Assembly (NCBI RefSeq): GCF_014530035.1
Contig: NZ_JACVMX010000001.1
Location: forward strand, 124,001 to 188,000
Direction of reading: 5' to 3'
DNA: 64,000 nucleotides
From: Leucobacter sp. cx-328
Lineage (GTDB): Bacteria; Actinomycetota; Actinomycetes; Actinomycetales; Microbacteriaceae
In this document: positions 1 through 9,489 of the stretch, one piece after another
Numbering within the stretch: the first letter of the stretch is position 1
Layout of the letters: every line of letters begins with the position of its first letter
Notes under the pieces: model-generated
What the model was told of the DNA's origin: nothing
Seen by the model: only the letters and a program-made list of their open reading frames with translations
The model's database searches: none
Position numbers and translations under genes: made by a program

Positions 1-1
1 A

Positions 2-2788
2 GATGCGCAAGGTGCCCGCGCGCACTTTGTTCAGGAACACAAGGTGGTCGCGCTCACGGGAGTCGAAGAGCCAGAACCCCAGGCAGCACACACGCTTGCG
101 CGCATGCTCGCACCCATAGTGGACGCCGCCGGGATTGACCGGGTAAGCGTTGAACTGTCAAACAAAGTGAATCTCAGAGACATCATGCAGCAGGACATTC
201 TGAGCGGGCCGGCCCCCATACAAGTTGCATGGCATCTTTCGGGGAGCCTGCACAGCAGCTGGGGAAGCCACCGTGCAGGCCAGACGGTGGCGCTCGCCGC
301 AACTGTGGGGCAGGGGCCGGCGGGGCCGATCCGCCTCGATTTGAAAGCGGACGGCCCGCACGCCCTGGTCGGAGGGACAACCGGTGCCGGGAAGTCGGAG
401 TTCCTGCAGACATGGATCATGAGCATGGCAGCGACGGTGAGTCCAGAGCGGCTGAACGTCTTGTTGGTCGACTACAAGGGTGGGGCGGCGTTTGCAGAAT
501 GCGTGGATCTCCCGCACACGGTGGGACTCGTGACCGATCTCAGCCCGCACCTCGTTAGGCGGGCACTCACCTCGCTCCGGGCGGAACTGCGGAAACGGGA
601 AGAGCTCCTCGCGGAGTACGGAGCCAAAGACCTCGCTGCGATGGAACGCGAGGGGAACCCGGCCGCGCCTCCGGCACTGGTCATCGTTATTGACGAGTTC
701 GCTGCGCTCGCCGCAGAGATCCCGGAGTTCATCGACGGCGTAATCGACATCGCTCAGCGCGGAAGATCTCTCGGACTGCACCTCATCATGGCGACCCAGC
801 GTCCGGCTGGCGTGATCAATGACAACCTTCGTGCAAATACCAACCTGCGGATCGCGCTCCGGATGGCCGACGAAGCCGACAGCAGAGACGTGGTTGGCAC
901 AACAGAGGCAGCGCTCTTTCCATCAGAATTCCCGGGGCGGGCGATGCTGAAAACCGGACCCGGTCGTGTGACCCACTTTCAGAGTGGCTACCTGGGCGGG
1001 ACCGCGAGCGAAGCCGACAAGCAGGAGATCATCATTCGCTCTTTTGGCACGAGCGAGGGTGAGCCGTGGCCGATCAGCCCGGAAGAACGGCGGACGCGGA
1101 AACGACGAAAGCAGGCACGAGATATCGAGCGGCTTCGTGATGCGATCATCGACGCGAATCGGGACGAGGGGATCGCGCCGCCGAGGAGACCGTGGCTTGA
1201 CGAACTACCTAATCGATTGACGCTTCAACAGCTACAGCGGGTGAGAGTTGCCGAATCCGCGTTCGAGAGTTACAAACCTGGCGACAAGCCCCTGATTGGG
1301 CTGTGTGACGACCCCGAGCAGCAAGCGCAGTATCCGATCGCGCTGCACTTCGAGGCCGAGGGGAACCTTGTGTTGTACGGGGCGAGCGGCGCGGGCAAAA
1401 CCACGGCGTTGGTGTCGATCGCCGCGGAACTCAGTGATGCCGACGGCGCTACCCCAGTCGAGATCTACGGGATCGACGCGAGCAACGGAGGGCTCGCGTT
1501 ACTCGCGACGCTGCCAACGGTTGGTGCAGTTGCGCCGCTGCATGACGAGGAGCTGGTCGAGCGGATCCTGCGCAGGCTCACGGAGTACATCTCCGATCGC
1601 GGAAACCGATTCGCCGCGGCGCGTGCGGCCTCGCTCTCGGCCTATCGGACGGCGCGACCGGCGGATCGGTTACCCCGGGTGTTCCTGCTCGTTGACGGCA
1701 TTGCGGCCTTCCGGCAGGTTACAGAGCGTGACAGCGAATCTGCCAAAGTTATGGATGCGCTCGAGAAAATCATGATGCATGGACGCTCGGTGGGTGTGCA
1801 CGTGGTGTTGACGGCGGATCGGCCGGCAAGTATCCCGCATCGACTCTCATCCCACGTGCAGCAGCAGTTCACCCTGCGCCTCGCAAACGCGATAGATTAC
1901 GCCGCCGTCGAGGTGAAAGGGGATGCGCTTGAGGACTCCTGCCCTGGGCGTGCAATGGCCGCTGGCGATACCCGGCTGTTTCAGCTCGCGCTACCCGTGG
2001 ATGCGCTCGAATTACAAGAGTTCGACGCAGAAATACGTCGTCGAGCAGAGCGCCTGCTCGCCGCGGGCATTGAGCCGGTGGCTCCGGTGAAGAAGGCGCC
2101 GACCGAGCTCCTACTGAAGGACCTTGGGGACTGGGTGCCCGGGAGACTTGTGCGGGAGGAACGGGCAGGGATCGGATTGCGGGTGCGCGAACTGTCGCTC
2201 GCGACGAAGCCGACCCGTGGGCTGGCGGTTGTTGCGGGCGGGAGCGGGCACGGCGTCTCCGAAGCGGCACTCGCTTGTGTGGCCGCGGCCGCCACCGAAT
2301 CACAAGAAACCGCGCTGCTCACATTCGCGCAGCCCGGGCTCGCGCACCGACTCCGTTGGGACCGAGTCGTCTCAGGTGCAGACGAGATAGCAACCGTGGC
2401 ACGAGAACTCGCAGACGAGTGCGCAGTTGATCAAGCCAGCAAAGGACGAATCATCGTGATTGAACGATCCGCGCTCGCTGAAGGCACCGCCGCGCTGGCA
2501 CCGCTCGCGGCGCTCTGCCAAGCCGCTAAGCGCGCCAAACACGCCAACATATTGGTGATTTGTGAGTTTGAATGCGGATCCGCGGGCGGAGTCTGGGAAC
2601 TCGCGCAAGTGGTGAAACAGCCGACCTGGGGCGTGCTGTTGCGACCGGAGGAGAACGAGATGCAGCATCCGTTCGCAGGGCTGGGGCGCGTGCCGAAAGG
2701 GGAGTATCCTCCAGGCCGCGGGCTTGTGATCGAAGACGGCAAGACCTATGCGGTGCAACTCGCCCGCGCCGCACCAAGCATCGATTGA
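2..2788 (+). CDS. FtsK/SpoIIIE-family multi-ATPase, EccC/EssC-like (5' partial)
   Basis: The frame is open from the first base, so the N-terminus lies outside the window; the first internal GTG (44) is not a credible start. The visible ~928 residues hold at least two FtsK/SpoIIIE ATPase modules: a Walker A (GGTTGAGKSE) about 125 residues in, with a Walker B-like ALVIVIDEFAAL, and a second (GASGAGKTTAL) about 460 residues in. A third module has a degenerate P-loop (GGSGHGVSE, no GKS/T). Tandem FtsK modules with degenerate late ones are typical of the EccC/EssC ATPase that drives type VII secretion of WXG100 proteins. The type VII assignment is inference: no other secretion gene is visible here. 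It lies about 110 bp before nusA, where rimP is normally found. Confidence 0.8.
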   Translation, partial: DAQGARAHFVQEHKVVALTGVEEPEPQAAHTLARMLAPIVDAAGIDRVSVELSNKVNLRDIMQQDILSGPAPIQVAWHLSGSLHSSWGSHRAGQTVALAATVGQGPAGPIRLDLKADGPHALVGGTTGAGKSEFLQTWIMSMAATVSPERLNVLLVDYKGGAAFAECVDLPHTVGLVTDLSPHLVRRALTSLRAELRKREELLAEYGAKDLAAMEREGNPAAPPALVIVIDEFAALAAEIPEFIDGVIDIAQRGRSLGLHLIMATQRPAGVINDNLRANTNLRIALRMADEADSRDVVGTTEAALFPSEFPGRAMLKTGPGRVTHFQSGYLGGTASEADKQEIIIRSFGTSEGEPWPISPEERRTRKRRKQARDIERLRDAIIDANRDEGIAPPRRPWLDELPNRLTLQQLQRVRVAESAFESYKPGDKPLIGLCDDPEQQAQYPIALHFEAEGNLVLYGASGAGKTTALVSIAAELSDADGATPVEIYGIDASNGGLALLATLPTVGAVAPLHDEELVERILRRLTEYISDRGNRFAAARAASLSAYRTARPADRLPRVFLLVDGIAAFRQVTERDSESAKVMDALEKIMMHGRSVGVHVVLTADRPASIPHRLSSHVQQQFTLRLANAIDYAAVEVKGDALEDSCPGRAMAAGDTRLFQLALPVDALELQEFDAEIRRRAERLLAAGIEPVAPVKKAPTELLLKDLGDWVPGRLVREERAGIGLRVRELSLATKPTRGLAVVAGGSGHGVSEAALACVAAAATESQETALLTFAQPGLAHRLRWDRVVSGADEIATVARELADECAVDQASKGRIIVIERSALAEGTAALAPLAALCQAAKRAKHANILVICEFECGSAGGVWELAQVVKQPTWGVLLRPEENEMQHPFAGLGRVPKGEYPPGRGLVIEDGKTYAVQLARAAPSID

Positions 2789-2831
2789 CCAGGCAATGAA
2801 CAGCGCGGTGCGGTAAGCTGAACGATCTGCT

Positions 2832-2855
2832 CGGGTGCGGTGGCGCATCCGAGTG
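2832..2855 (+). promoter_or_regulatory. Hairpin upstream of nusA
   Basis: CTCGGGTGCG and CGCATCCGAG form a 10-bp stem (one G-T pair) with a GTGG loop between the FtsK-like gene and nusA. No T-run follows, so it may be a leader structure or a weak terminator. Confidence 0.4.
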
Positions 2856-2895
2856 ACATCTGAATAGACATTTGAATATTTCATAGGAGGCCACG

Positions 2896-3891
2896 GTGAA
2901 GATCGAACTCGTCACTCTGCGACAGATCGAGCGCGAGAAGGAAATTCCCTTCGGCGAGCTGGTCGAGATCATCGAACAGGCAATCCAGCAGGCATACCTG
3001 CGTCACGCTGAAAACCAGAAGCTCCCCATCCCGGACGAGCGCGACGTGCGCGTTATCCTCGACCGCAAGAGCGGCGAGATCTCGGTGAAGGTTCCCGAGC
3101 TCGACGCTGAAGGCAGCGTCATCGGTGAAGCGTTTGTGACCGCAGACGAATTCGGCCGCGTCGCTTCGAGCGCGGCAAAGCAGGTTATCAACCAGCGACT
3201 CCGCGATCTTTCTGACGATGCAGTGCTCGGTCAGTTCAAGGACAAGGAAGGCCAGATCCTTTCGGGCGTCATTCAGCAGGGCCCCAACCCCCGCATGATT
3301 CACGTAGACCTTGGCGACGTCGAGGCAATCATCCCTCCTGAGGAGCAGATTGCAGGCGAAGAGTACACCCACGGTTCGCGCATCCGCGTCTACGTGACCG
3401 CAGTCGCAAAGGGCCAGAAGGGCCCGCAGGTAACCGTCTCGCGCACCCACCCGGGGCTCGTTCGTCGCCTCTTCGAGCGCGAGGTTCCCGAGATCGGTGA
3501 AGGCCTCGTTGAGATCGTTTCGCTCGCACGCGAGGCTGGGCACCGTTCAAAGGTTGCTGTCCGCGCAAAGCAGGCAGGCATCAACGCAAAGGGTACCTGC
3601 ATCGGCGAGATGGGTAGCCGCGTACGCGCTGTCATGAGCGAGCTTGGCGAAGAGAAGATCGACATCGTCGACTACTCGCCAGAGCTTCCCCGTTTCGTTG
3701 CAAACGCACTTTCGCCCGCAAAGGTGACCGATGTGTTCATGCTGAACGAGTCGCTCAAGCAGGTTCGTGCACTCGTTCCTGACTTCCAGCTCTCGCTGGC
3801 AATCGGCAAGGAAGGCCAGAACGCCCGCCTCGCTGCGAAGCTCACCGGCGCGAAGATCGACATCCAGCCAGATTCGATCATGAACGACTAA
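2896..3891 (+). CDS. nusA: Transcription termination/antitermination factor NusA
   Basis: NusA binds RNA polymerase and nascent RNA and modulates pausing, termination and antitermination. The 331-residue product has the NusA N-terminal domain (1-~125), an S1 domain (~130-200, SRTHPGLVRRLFEREVPEI follows it) and two KH domains (IGEMGSRVRAVMSEL; AIGKEGQNARLAAKLTG with its GKEG loop). The C-terminal acidic repeats of proteobacterial NusA are absent, as is usual in actinobacteria. The GTG start at 2896 is preceded by a strong AGGAGG. It heads the nusA-ylxR-infB block, but rimP is not upstream. Confidence 0.96.
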   Translation: MKIELVTLRQIEREKEIPFGELVEIIEQAIQQAYLRHAENQKLPIPDERDVRVILDRKSGEISVKVPELDAEGSVIGEAFVTADEFGRVASSAAKQVINQRLRDLSDDAVLGQFKDKEGQILSGVIQQGPNPRMIHVDLGDVEAIIPPEEQIAGEEYTHGSRIRVYVTAVAKGQKGPQVTVSRTHPGLVRRLFEREVPEIGEGLVEIVSLAREAGHRSKVAVRAKQAGINAKGTCIGEMGSRVRAVMSELGEEKIDIVDYSPELPRFVANALSPAKVTDVFMLNESLKQVRALVPDFQLSLAIGKEGQNARLAAKLTGAKIDIQPDSIMND

Positions 3892-3901
3892 AACCAAGCC
3901 C

Positions 3902-3946
3902 CTTTTCGGAGCCGCCACGCGTAAGCGCGAAGTCCCGAAAAGTAGC
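3902..3946 (+). promoter_or_regulatory. Inverted repeat after nusA
   Basis: CTTTTCGG and CCGAAAAG form a perfect 8-bp inverted repeat after the nusA stop. A second pair (GGGCTGG ... CCAGCCC, about 3954-3990) follows. They may attenuate transcription between nusA and ylxR; neither has a clear T-tract. Confidence 0.4.
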
Positions 3947-4031
3947 GGGTTCGAGGGCTGGCCTAGGATTCAACGTCCCAGACCAGCCCTAGGCCCCGAG
4001 CCTGAATGCATGCACTACGGAAGCTGGTAAG

Positions 4032-4289
4032 ATGGACGCGGTTCGAACATGCGTCGGATGTCGTGCTCGTGCGGAGCGCGACGAACTTCTGCGGGTGGCA
4101 GTAAGCGACAATCAGCTCATCGTTGATGATCGTGCGGTGCTTCCCGGTCGTGGATCATGGGTACACCCCACCGCGAAGTGTTTGAGCCAGGCAGTGCAGC
4201 GTCGTGCTTTTGCACGTGCGCTGAAAGTGTCTGGGCAACTGGACACAACACCCCTAGAGAACAGGCTGAAAACGCTGATGGATAAGTAA
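4032..4289 (+). CDS. ylxR: YlxR/RnpM family RNA-binding protein (DUF448)
   Basis: A small basic protein of 85 residues. It has the family start RTCVGCRARAERDELLRVAV and the nucleic-acid-binding segment VLPGRGSWVHPTAKC. YlxR is almost always encoded between nusA and infB, as here; in Bacillus the homologue (RnpM) modulates RNase P. ATG at 4032 gives the normal family length. No strong Shine-Dalgarno is visible. Confidence 0.93.
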   Translation: MDAVRTCVGCRARAERDELLRVAVSDNQLIVDDRAVLPGRGSWVHPTAKCLSQAVQRRAFARALKVSGQLDTTPLENRLKTLMDK

Positions 4290-4363
4290 TGAACGGCTCA
4301 CGATGAGGCCCGTCCGTTAATAATGGTTCTCGCCTGTCTGGCGTGAACCCAGACAGGAGAAAA

Positions 4364-7207
4364 GTGGCAAACCCACGCGTAAGCGAGATCGCCAAGAAGC
4401 TCGGCATCGAAAGCAAGACTGCTGTTGATGTTCTGAACAACGTACTGAATGAATACGTTAAGAGCCCGTCTTCGACGATCATGCCCCCCACCGAACGTAA
4501 GCTCAGCGCTTACGTCGACGAGCACCCCGAGCTCGTAAAGGCACCCTCGGCAGACGCTGCCGATGAAAAGCCCGCTGCCCCCAAGGGTGCAGCAAAGCCC
4601 GGCGCTCCCAAGCCCGGCCCCAAGCCTGCAGCGAAGCCCGCTGCAGCGAAGCCTGCTGCCGAAAAGGCAGAGAAGGCTGAGAAGCCTGCCGCTAAGGCAG
4701 CAGCGCCCAAGGTGGCTCCGAAGGCTGCGGCTCCCAAGGCTGCAGCTGACAAGCCCGCTCCCAAGACTGCTGCTCCCAAGGCGTCTTCGGCAAAGCCCGG
4801 CGCACCCGCGCCCAAGGCTCCCGAGGCAAAGCCTGCTGCTGGTAACCCTGCAGCGGCAAAGGGTGGCGCACCGAAGCCCGGTGCTCCCAAGCCCGCAGCT
4901 CCCAAGCCCGCTGGCCCCCGTCCGGGTAACAACCCGTTCGCGTCAAGCCAGGGCATGGGTATCCCGCGTCCTCCCCGCCCCGGTAACAACGCCTTCTCGG
5001 GTAACCAGGGTGGCGGCGCACGTGGCGGCAACCGTCCCAACCCGGGCAACATCCCCCGTCCCGCTCAGCGCCCCCAGGGTGGCGCTGGTGGTGGCCAGGG
5101 TCGCCCCGGCGGTCCCGGTCGTCCCGGTGGCGCAGGTCGTCCCGCTGGTGGCGGCGGCGGGTTCAACCGTCCCGGTGGTGGCACCGGCGGCGCTCCCGGT
5201 GCAGGTGGCGGCTTCGCTGGCCCCCGTCCCGGTGGTGGATTCGCAGGTCGCGGCCGTGGTGGCCGTGGCGCTGGCACCGCGGGTGCATTCGGTCGTGGCG
5301 GCTCCAAGAGCAAGGCACGTAAGTCGAAGCGGGCAAAGCGCGCTGAATTCGAGATGCGTCAGGCGCCGTCGATTGGCGGCGTTCAGGTACCTCGCGGCGA
5401 CGGAACCACTCCGATCCGCCTGCGTCGTGGCGCTTCGCTCTCGGACTTCGCAGACAAGATCAACACCAGTGCTTCGAACCTGGTGACGATTCTCTTCCAC
5501 CTCGGTGAGATGGCTACGGCAACGGAGTCGCTCGACGAGGCAACGTTCGAGATCCTTGGCGACGAGCTGGGCTACAAGATCCAGGTCGTTTCGCCCGAGG
5601 ATGAGGATCGCGAGATCCTCGAAGGCTTCGATATCGATATCGATGCTGAGCTCGAAGATGAGGGCGATGACGTCCTCGAGAAGCGTCCCCCGGTTATCAC
5701 CGTCATGGGCCACGTTGACCACGGTAAGACGCGTCTGCTTGACGCGATCCGCCGTGCAGACGTCGGCGGCGGCGAGGCTGGCGGTATTACCCAGCACATC
5801 GGTGCTTACCAGGTACGTACCACGCACGACGGCAACGACCGTGCCCTCACCTTCATCGATACCCCGGGTCACGAGGCGTTCACCGCTATGCGTGCCCGTG
5901 GTGCTCAGGTCACCGACGTTGCAATCCTCGTGGTTGCAGCAGACGACGGCATCATGCCCCAGACCATCGAGGCGCTCAACCACGCGCAGTCGGCAGGCGT
6001 TCCCATCGTGGTCGCTGTCAACAAGATCGATAAGGAAAGCGCGAAGCCTGACCAGGTTCGTCAGCAGCTCACCGAGTTCGGTCTCGTGCCTGAGGAATGG
6101 GGCGGCAACGCAATGTTCGTTGACGTTTCGGCGCGCAACAACATCGGCATCAACGAGCTCCTCGACGCTGTTCTGCTCACCGCAGACGCAGGTCTCGACC
6201 TCCGCGCGAACCCCAACAAGGCAGCACGTGGCGTCGCGATTGAGGCGAAGCTCGATAAGGGTCGCGGTGCAGTTGCTACCGTCCTGATCCAGTCGGGTAC
6301 CCTCCGCGTCGGCGACGCAATCGTTGCGGGCACCGCATACGGTCGCGTTCGTGCGATGGCAGATGAGAACGGCGATGCTGTTCTCGAAGCAACCCCGTCG
6401 CGTCCCGTCCAGGTTCAGGGCCTCTCGAGCGTTCCCCGTGCAGGCGACAACTTCATCGTTACCGCTGAAGACCGCACCGCACGTCAGATCGCTGAGAAGC
6501 GTGAAGCTGCAGAGCGTAACGCAATGCTCGCTAAGGCACGCAAGCGCCTCAGCCTCGAGGACTTCACCAAGGCGCTCGAGGACGGCAAGGTTGATTCGCT
6601 CAACCTCATCATCAAGGGTGACGTTTCGGGTGCTGTTGAGGCACTTGAAGAGTCGCTCATGAAGATCGAGGTCGACGATTCGGTTCAGCTCCGTATCCTC
6701 CACCGCGGTGTGGGTGCGATCACCGAGTCGGACATCGACCTCGCAACGATCGACAACGCAATCGTCATCGGCTTCAACGTGCGCCCCGACGTCAAGGCAC
6801 GCGAGCGTGCTCAGCGCGAGGGCATCGACGTTCGCTTCTACAACGTCATCTACAACGCGCTTGATGACATTGAGGCGTCGCTCACCGGCATGCTCAAGCC
6901 TGAGTACGAAGAGGTCCAGTCGGGCGTCGCGGAAATCCGCGAGGTCTTCCGCTCCTCGAAGTTCGGCAACATCGCAGGTGTTATCGTCCGCAGCGGTGTC
7001 ATCACCCGTAACGCGAAGGCTCGCGTTATCCGTGACGGCGTCGTGCTCGCAGACGGCCTCGCTATCGAGTCGCTGCGTCGCTTCAAGGACGACGTCACCG
7101 AGGTGAAGGTTGACTTCGAGTGCGGTATCGGACTCGGCAAGTTCAACGACATTCAGGAAGGCGACGAGATCGAGACCACCGAGATGGTTGAGAAGCCCCG
7201 CGCTTAA
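4364..7207 (+). CDS. infB: Translation initiation factor IF-2
   Basis: GTPase that places initiator tRNA on the 30S subunit and promotes subunit joining. From GTG at 4364 it has 947 residues. It begins [13 protein letters not shown] (IF-2 N-domain), followed by a long Ala/Pro/Lys-rich and then Gly/Arg-rich linker (~60-330). The GTPase domain has [14 protein letters not shown] and NKID (~445-600), and beta-barrel and C-terminal tRNA-binding domains follow. The start at 4364 is preferred over an in-frame GTG at 4343 because AGGAGAAA sits just before 4364 and the family begins at this point. A strong terminator follows. Confidence 0.96.
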   Translation: MANPRVSEIAKKLGIESKTAVDVLNNVLNEYVKSPSSTIMPPTERKLSAYVDEHPELVKAPSADAADEKPAAPKGAAKPGAPKPGPKPAAKPAAAKPAAEKAEKAEKPAAKAAAPKVAPKAAAPKAAADKPAPKTAAPKASSAKPGAPAPKAPEAKPAAGNPAAAKGGAPKPGAPKPAAPKPAGPRPGNNPFASSQGMGIPRPPRPGNNAFSGNQGGGARGGNRPNPGNIPRPAQRPQGGAGGGQGRPGGPGRPGGAGRPAGGGGGFNRPGGGTGGAPGAGGGFAGPRPGGGFAGRGRGGRGAGTAGAFGRGGSKSKARKSKRAKRAEFEMRQAPSIGGVQVPRGDGTTPIRLRRGASLSDFADKINTSASNLVTILFHLGEMATATESLDEATFEILGDELGYKIQVVSPEDEDREILEGFDIDIDAELEDEGDDVLEKRPPVITVMGHVDHGKTRLLDAIRRADVGGGEAGGITQHIGAYQVRTTHDGNDRALTFIDTPGHEAFTAMRARGAQVTDVAILVVAADDGIMPQTIEALNHAQSAGVPIVVAVNKIDKESAKPDQVRQQLTEFGLVPEEWGGNAMFVDVSARNNIGINELLDAVLLTADAGLDLRANPNKAARGVAIEAKLDKGRGAVATVLIQSGTLRVGDAIVAGTAYGRVRAMADENGDAVLEATPSRPVQVQGLSSVPRAGDNFIVTAEDRTARQIAEKREAAERNAMLAKARKRLSLEDFTKALEDGKVDSLNLIIKGDVSGAVEALEESLMKIEVDDSVQLRILHRGVGAITESDIDLATIDNAIVIGFNVRPDVKARERAQREGIDVRFYNVIYNALDDIEASLTGMLKPEYEEVQSGVAEIREVFRSSKFGNIAGVIVRSGVITRNAKARVIRDGVVLADGLAIESLRRFKDDVTEVKVDFECGIGLGKFNDIQEGDEIETTEMVEKPRA

Positions 7208-7276
7208 CAGGTGCGAGCGCCCGGTGAGGGGCGCGGATCTTCACTGATCCAAGCCCCTCCGCCGGCTCGATTGCTA

Positions 7277-7332
7277 CAGCTGAGGGCTTGGCCCGGCATT
7301 ACGCCGGACCAAGCCCTCAGCTGTTTGTATTT
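7277..7332 (+). terminator. Intrinsic terminator of infB
   Basis: CAGCTGAGGGCTTGG (7277-7291) pairs perfectly with CCAAGCCCTCAGCTG (7309-7323), with an inner CCGGC/GCCGG stem and a TTTGTATTT tail. Confidence 0.92.
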
Positions 7333-7584
7333 GGGGGAGACAGGCTATCGGCAGGTCGCAGTGTGACCCAGCCTGGCGATCCACCAGATGCCCCCGCGTA
7401 GCAAGGTCTTTCTGCCGCAACCGCGCATGCAACGCTAGCCGTTGTCAGAACAAGCATGTGGCGTGAGTGTCATCTCGCCACAGGCAACAGGTCAACAGAT
7501 CAAAGGTCAACATCGCCACCGGTCCAGAACCCTGTGGCTGCGCGGTATCTTCCCCTTGAGATTAGGCGAGGGACGAACTACGAA
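7333..7584. other. Non-coding spacer with hairpin and short repeats
   Basis: No credible gene lies between the infB terminator and the DUF805 terminator. It holds a hairpin (GTGGCG 7458-7463 with CGCCAC 7476-7481) and imperfect tandem AGGTCAAC units near 7488-7512. No tRNA or known RNA was recognised. Confidence 0.5.
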
Positions 7585-7624
7585 GGGGCTGGCGGCAGAA
7601 CCAACAGGTTCCGCGGCCAGCCCC
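7585..7624 (-). terminator. Terminator-like hairpin of the DUF805 gene
   Basis: GGGGCTGGC and GCCAGCCCC form the outer stem; GAACC and GGTTC form a nested inner stem. It lies just past the stop of the minus-strand gene ending at 7644. Confidence 0.75.
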
Positions 7625-7643
7625 TCAGCGCTGCGCGAAGAAA

Positions 7644-8396
7644 CTACTTCGTCGAAGCGAAGCGACGACCTTCGGGTTTCGAAGGCAGGATCGTGAGGAC
7701 GAGGTAGCCGATGCTTGCAATCCAGCCCACGTAGTTGAGGAAGGGGATCATCGAAGCGATGTTCAGCAGCCAGAGCGTACCGGGCATGTTTGCGTCGTGG
7801 AGACGGCGCCATCCGATAGCGATGCTCGGGATGAGGGTTGCGAGGCCGACGATGCCCATGAGGATTCCGCCGAGAACTGCGAGAACGATCGTGCCGCTGC
7901 CAGCGGCAACTGCTGCGCTGTTGTTCATCTCAGAACCGAATGCAGCGGCTGCGACACCCATGAACCCGATGAAGAACAGGATGCCGGGAATCAGGCCGAT
8001 CAAGAACAGGAACAGCTGCGCGTACCAGTACTCGCTTCGCGACGCACGGCCGCTGAAGTTCGCGTAGTTCTTGAAGAAGCGACGCACTGCATCGCCGAAG
8101 GAGGCGCCGTACAGGGGGCGGGTGAGGTCGTCAGCATTGACCGCACCATCGAAGGGCTCGCCGGGGCCGGGAACGGGCAGCTGGCCGGGCGCAGCGTACT
8201 GCGGCGCAGCATACGGCTGCTGGGGCTGCTGTGGAGCGCCGTTGGGCTGCTGAGGTGCAGCGTACTGCGGCGGCACGGGTGCTGCGGGCGGCACGGGCGC
8301 CGCGGGCGGCACCGCACCAGCGGGCGGAACCTGCTGGTTATTAGGCTGCTCGTTGGGATCGACCGGGGGATCGGGGAAGCTCATTGATTCTGTCAC
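7644..8396 (-). CDS. DUF805 family membrane protein with Pro-rich N-terminus
   Basis: A membrane protein of 250 residues. Residues 1-~95 are a Pro/Ala/Gln-rich low-complexity tail. The DUF805 core follows: FFKNYANFSGRASRSEYWYAQLF, then transmembrane segments around LFLIGLIPGILFFIGFMGV, TIVLAVLGGILMGIVGLATL and a C-terminal segment after AIGWRRLHDANMPG. The molecular role of DUF805 is unknown. The GTG at 8396 is the longest start; the ATG at 8384 is a real alternative. It sits head-to-head with rbfA and splits the infB-rbfA pair. Confidence 0.85.
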   Translation of the reverse strand: MTESMSFPDPPVDPNEQPNNQQVPPAGAVPPAAPVPPAAPVPPQYAAPQQPNGAPQQPQQPYAAPQYAAPGQLPVPGPGEPFDGAVNADDLTRPLYGASFGDAVRRFFKNYANFSGRASRSEYWYAQLFLFLIGLIPGILFFIGFMGVAAAAFGSEMNNSAAVAAGSGTIVLAVLGGILMGIVGLATLIPSIAIGWRRLHDANMPGTLWLLNIASMIPFLNYVGWIASIGYLVLTILPSKPEGRRFASTK

Positions 8397-8550
8397 TTTC
8401 GGTAGCTGGGGCTGCCTATGGGAAGCCCATGTAATTTAGCGTATGACATCGGCGAGGATGGCGCGAGGAAAAAGACGTATCGTCGCCATTTTGCGACCTG
8501 GAATGAGTGGTGCCCCAGGTGCGCCAAGAGCCAAGTGTCGCAAGATCATC

Positions 8551-8556
8551 TAAAGT
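8551..8556 (+). promoter_or_regulatory. -10 box of rbfA (leaderless type)
   Basis: TAAAGT lies 7 nt before the rbfA ATG (8564), so the transcript would begin at or within 1-2 nt of the start codon. Confidence 0.6.
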
Positions 8557-8563
8557 GGTGAGT

Positions 8564-9085
8564 ATGAGTAATCCACGTGCCGGAAAAGTTGCCGAGCGCA
8601 TTCACCAGATCATTGCGCGTCGTCTGGAGAAAGGCCTGCGCGATCCGCGCCTCGGCTTTGTGACCATCACTGATGTTCGCGTCACGGGTGATCTGCAGCA
8701 CGCGAGCATTTTCTACACAGTGTTCGGCGATGATTCGGCTCAGGCTGACACTGCCGCTGCGTTGAAGGCTGCTACAGGCATGCTGCGCAAGGAAGTCGGC
8801 AAGCAGCTGGGCACGCGTCTGACCCCGTCGCTCGAATTCATTCACGATGAGCTTCCCGATACCGCGCAGCACATGAACGAGCTGCTCGCTGAAGCAAAGC
8901 GTCGTGACGAAGCAGCTGCCGCACTCGCGCAGGGTGCGTCATACGCTGGTGAAGCTGATCCTTACGAGAAGCCCCGCGATGCTGATGAGGACACCGTCGG
9001 CGGCTTCGACGAAGACGCATTCTTTGCAGCATCTGACGATGACGACGATGATGAAGAAGACGAGGCAGGGGGAGACGCCCGCTAG
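8564..9085 (+). CDS. rbfA: 30S ribosome-binding factor RbfA
   Basis: RbfA binds the 16S rRNA 5' region and helps the 30S subunit mature. From ATG 8564 it has 173 residues. It begins [21 protein letters not shown] and contains the family segment [24 protein letters not shown], the KH-like fold of RbfA. The ~45-residue C-terminal tail is very acidic ([10 protein letters not shown]) and is probably disordered, a common actinobacterial extension. An upstream in-frame start at 8507 would add 19 residues without family similarity and would run through the -10 box. Confidence 0.94.
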   Translation: MSNPRAGKVAERIHQIIARRLEKGLRDPRLGFVTITDVRVTGDLQHASIFYTVFGDDSAQADTAAALKAATGMLRKEVGKQLGTRLTPSLEFIHDELPDTAQHMNELLAEAKRRDEAAAALAQGASYAGEADPYEKPRDADEDTVGGFDEDAFFAASDDDDDDEEDEAGGDAR

Positions 9086-9104
9086 TCACCCCGTCTCACG
9101 CTCT

Positions 9105-9146
9105 GATGCGCTCCGACCTCACTGGCCGGGGCGCATCACTGTTTTT
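9105..9146 (+). terminator. Intrinsic terminator of rbfA
   Basis: GATGCGC (9105-9111) pairs with GCGCATC (9131-9137), followed by ACTGTTTTTC. Confidence 0.85.
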
Positions 9147-9177
9147 CTGGGTTTCTATGGGCGCGGATCAGCGCCTC

Positions 9178-9196
9178 CCGAAACCTCCTGTTTCGG
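9178..9196. repeat. Intergenic hairpin between rbfA and mutY
   Basis: CCGAAAC and GTTTCGG form a 7-bp stem with a 5-nt loop in the gene-free stretch 9147-9489. This stretch otherwise holds only the dispersed repeat listed next and GC-rich sequence. Confidence 0.5.
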
Positions 9197-9339
9197 CCCG
9201 TCGCTTCGTCCCCGGACCTATGAGGCAGCCAAGCAACGAGCAGCTCCAAATCCTGCCCACCCCATGCAGGGTCTTGGTTGATTCAATAGGGCCGCCCGGC
9301 CACCTGGCCGCCCCATTCTTTTCACCGACGTAGGCGGTG

Positions 9340-9478
9340 GTTGGTGGCCCGGTTTCGGCCTGCCGAGGCCGATTTCGCGGGGTCAACCCCTCGAGAAGCG
9401 CCCGTTCTGACACAGAGGCCCGTTTCATGCGCATGAAAGGCCTCGTTTCGGGAGAAAGACCCTGTTTCGTGGGGTTAG
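9340..9478 (-). repeat. Dispersed intergenic repeat, copy A
   Basis: Read on the minus strand it contains GAAACAG, then TTTCTCCCGA, then a 16-bp perfect palindrome TTTCATGCGCATGAAA (9423-9438), then CTTCTCGA. The same order and the same 14-bp spacing of the TCGG and CTGTTTC words recur at 53.5 kb, and a weaker copy lies at 55.45 kb. It is about 20 bp longer than copy B. Confidence 0.6.
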
Positions 9479-9489
9479 CGCCGAAAACC

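Noticed and set aside
3930-3990. Possible tRNA around GCGGGTTCGAG
   Set aside because: The GGTTCGA-like T-loop word is present but no acceptor or anticodon arms can be folded; it is part of the post-nusA hairpins.
4943-6703. 586-residue open frame on the minus strand
   Set aside because: It is the antisense of infB; composition is Cys/Ala/Arg-rich without a family match, and no ribosome-binding site is present.
7442-7707. Overlapping ~85-residue plus-strand frames after infB
   Set aside because: They cross the DUF805 terminator stem and gene, lack a ribosome-binding site and have Arg/Gly-rich random composition.
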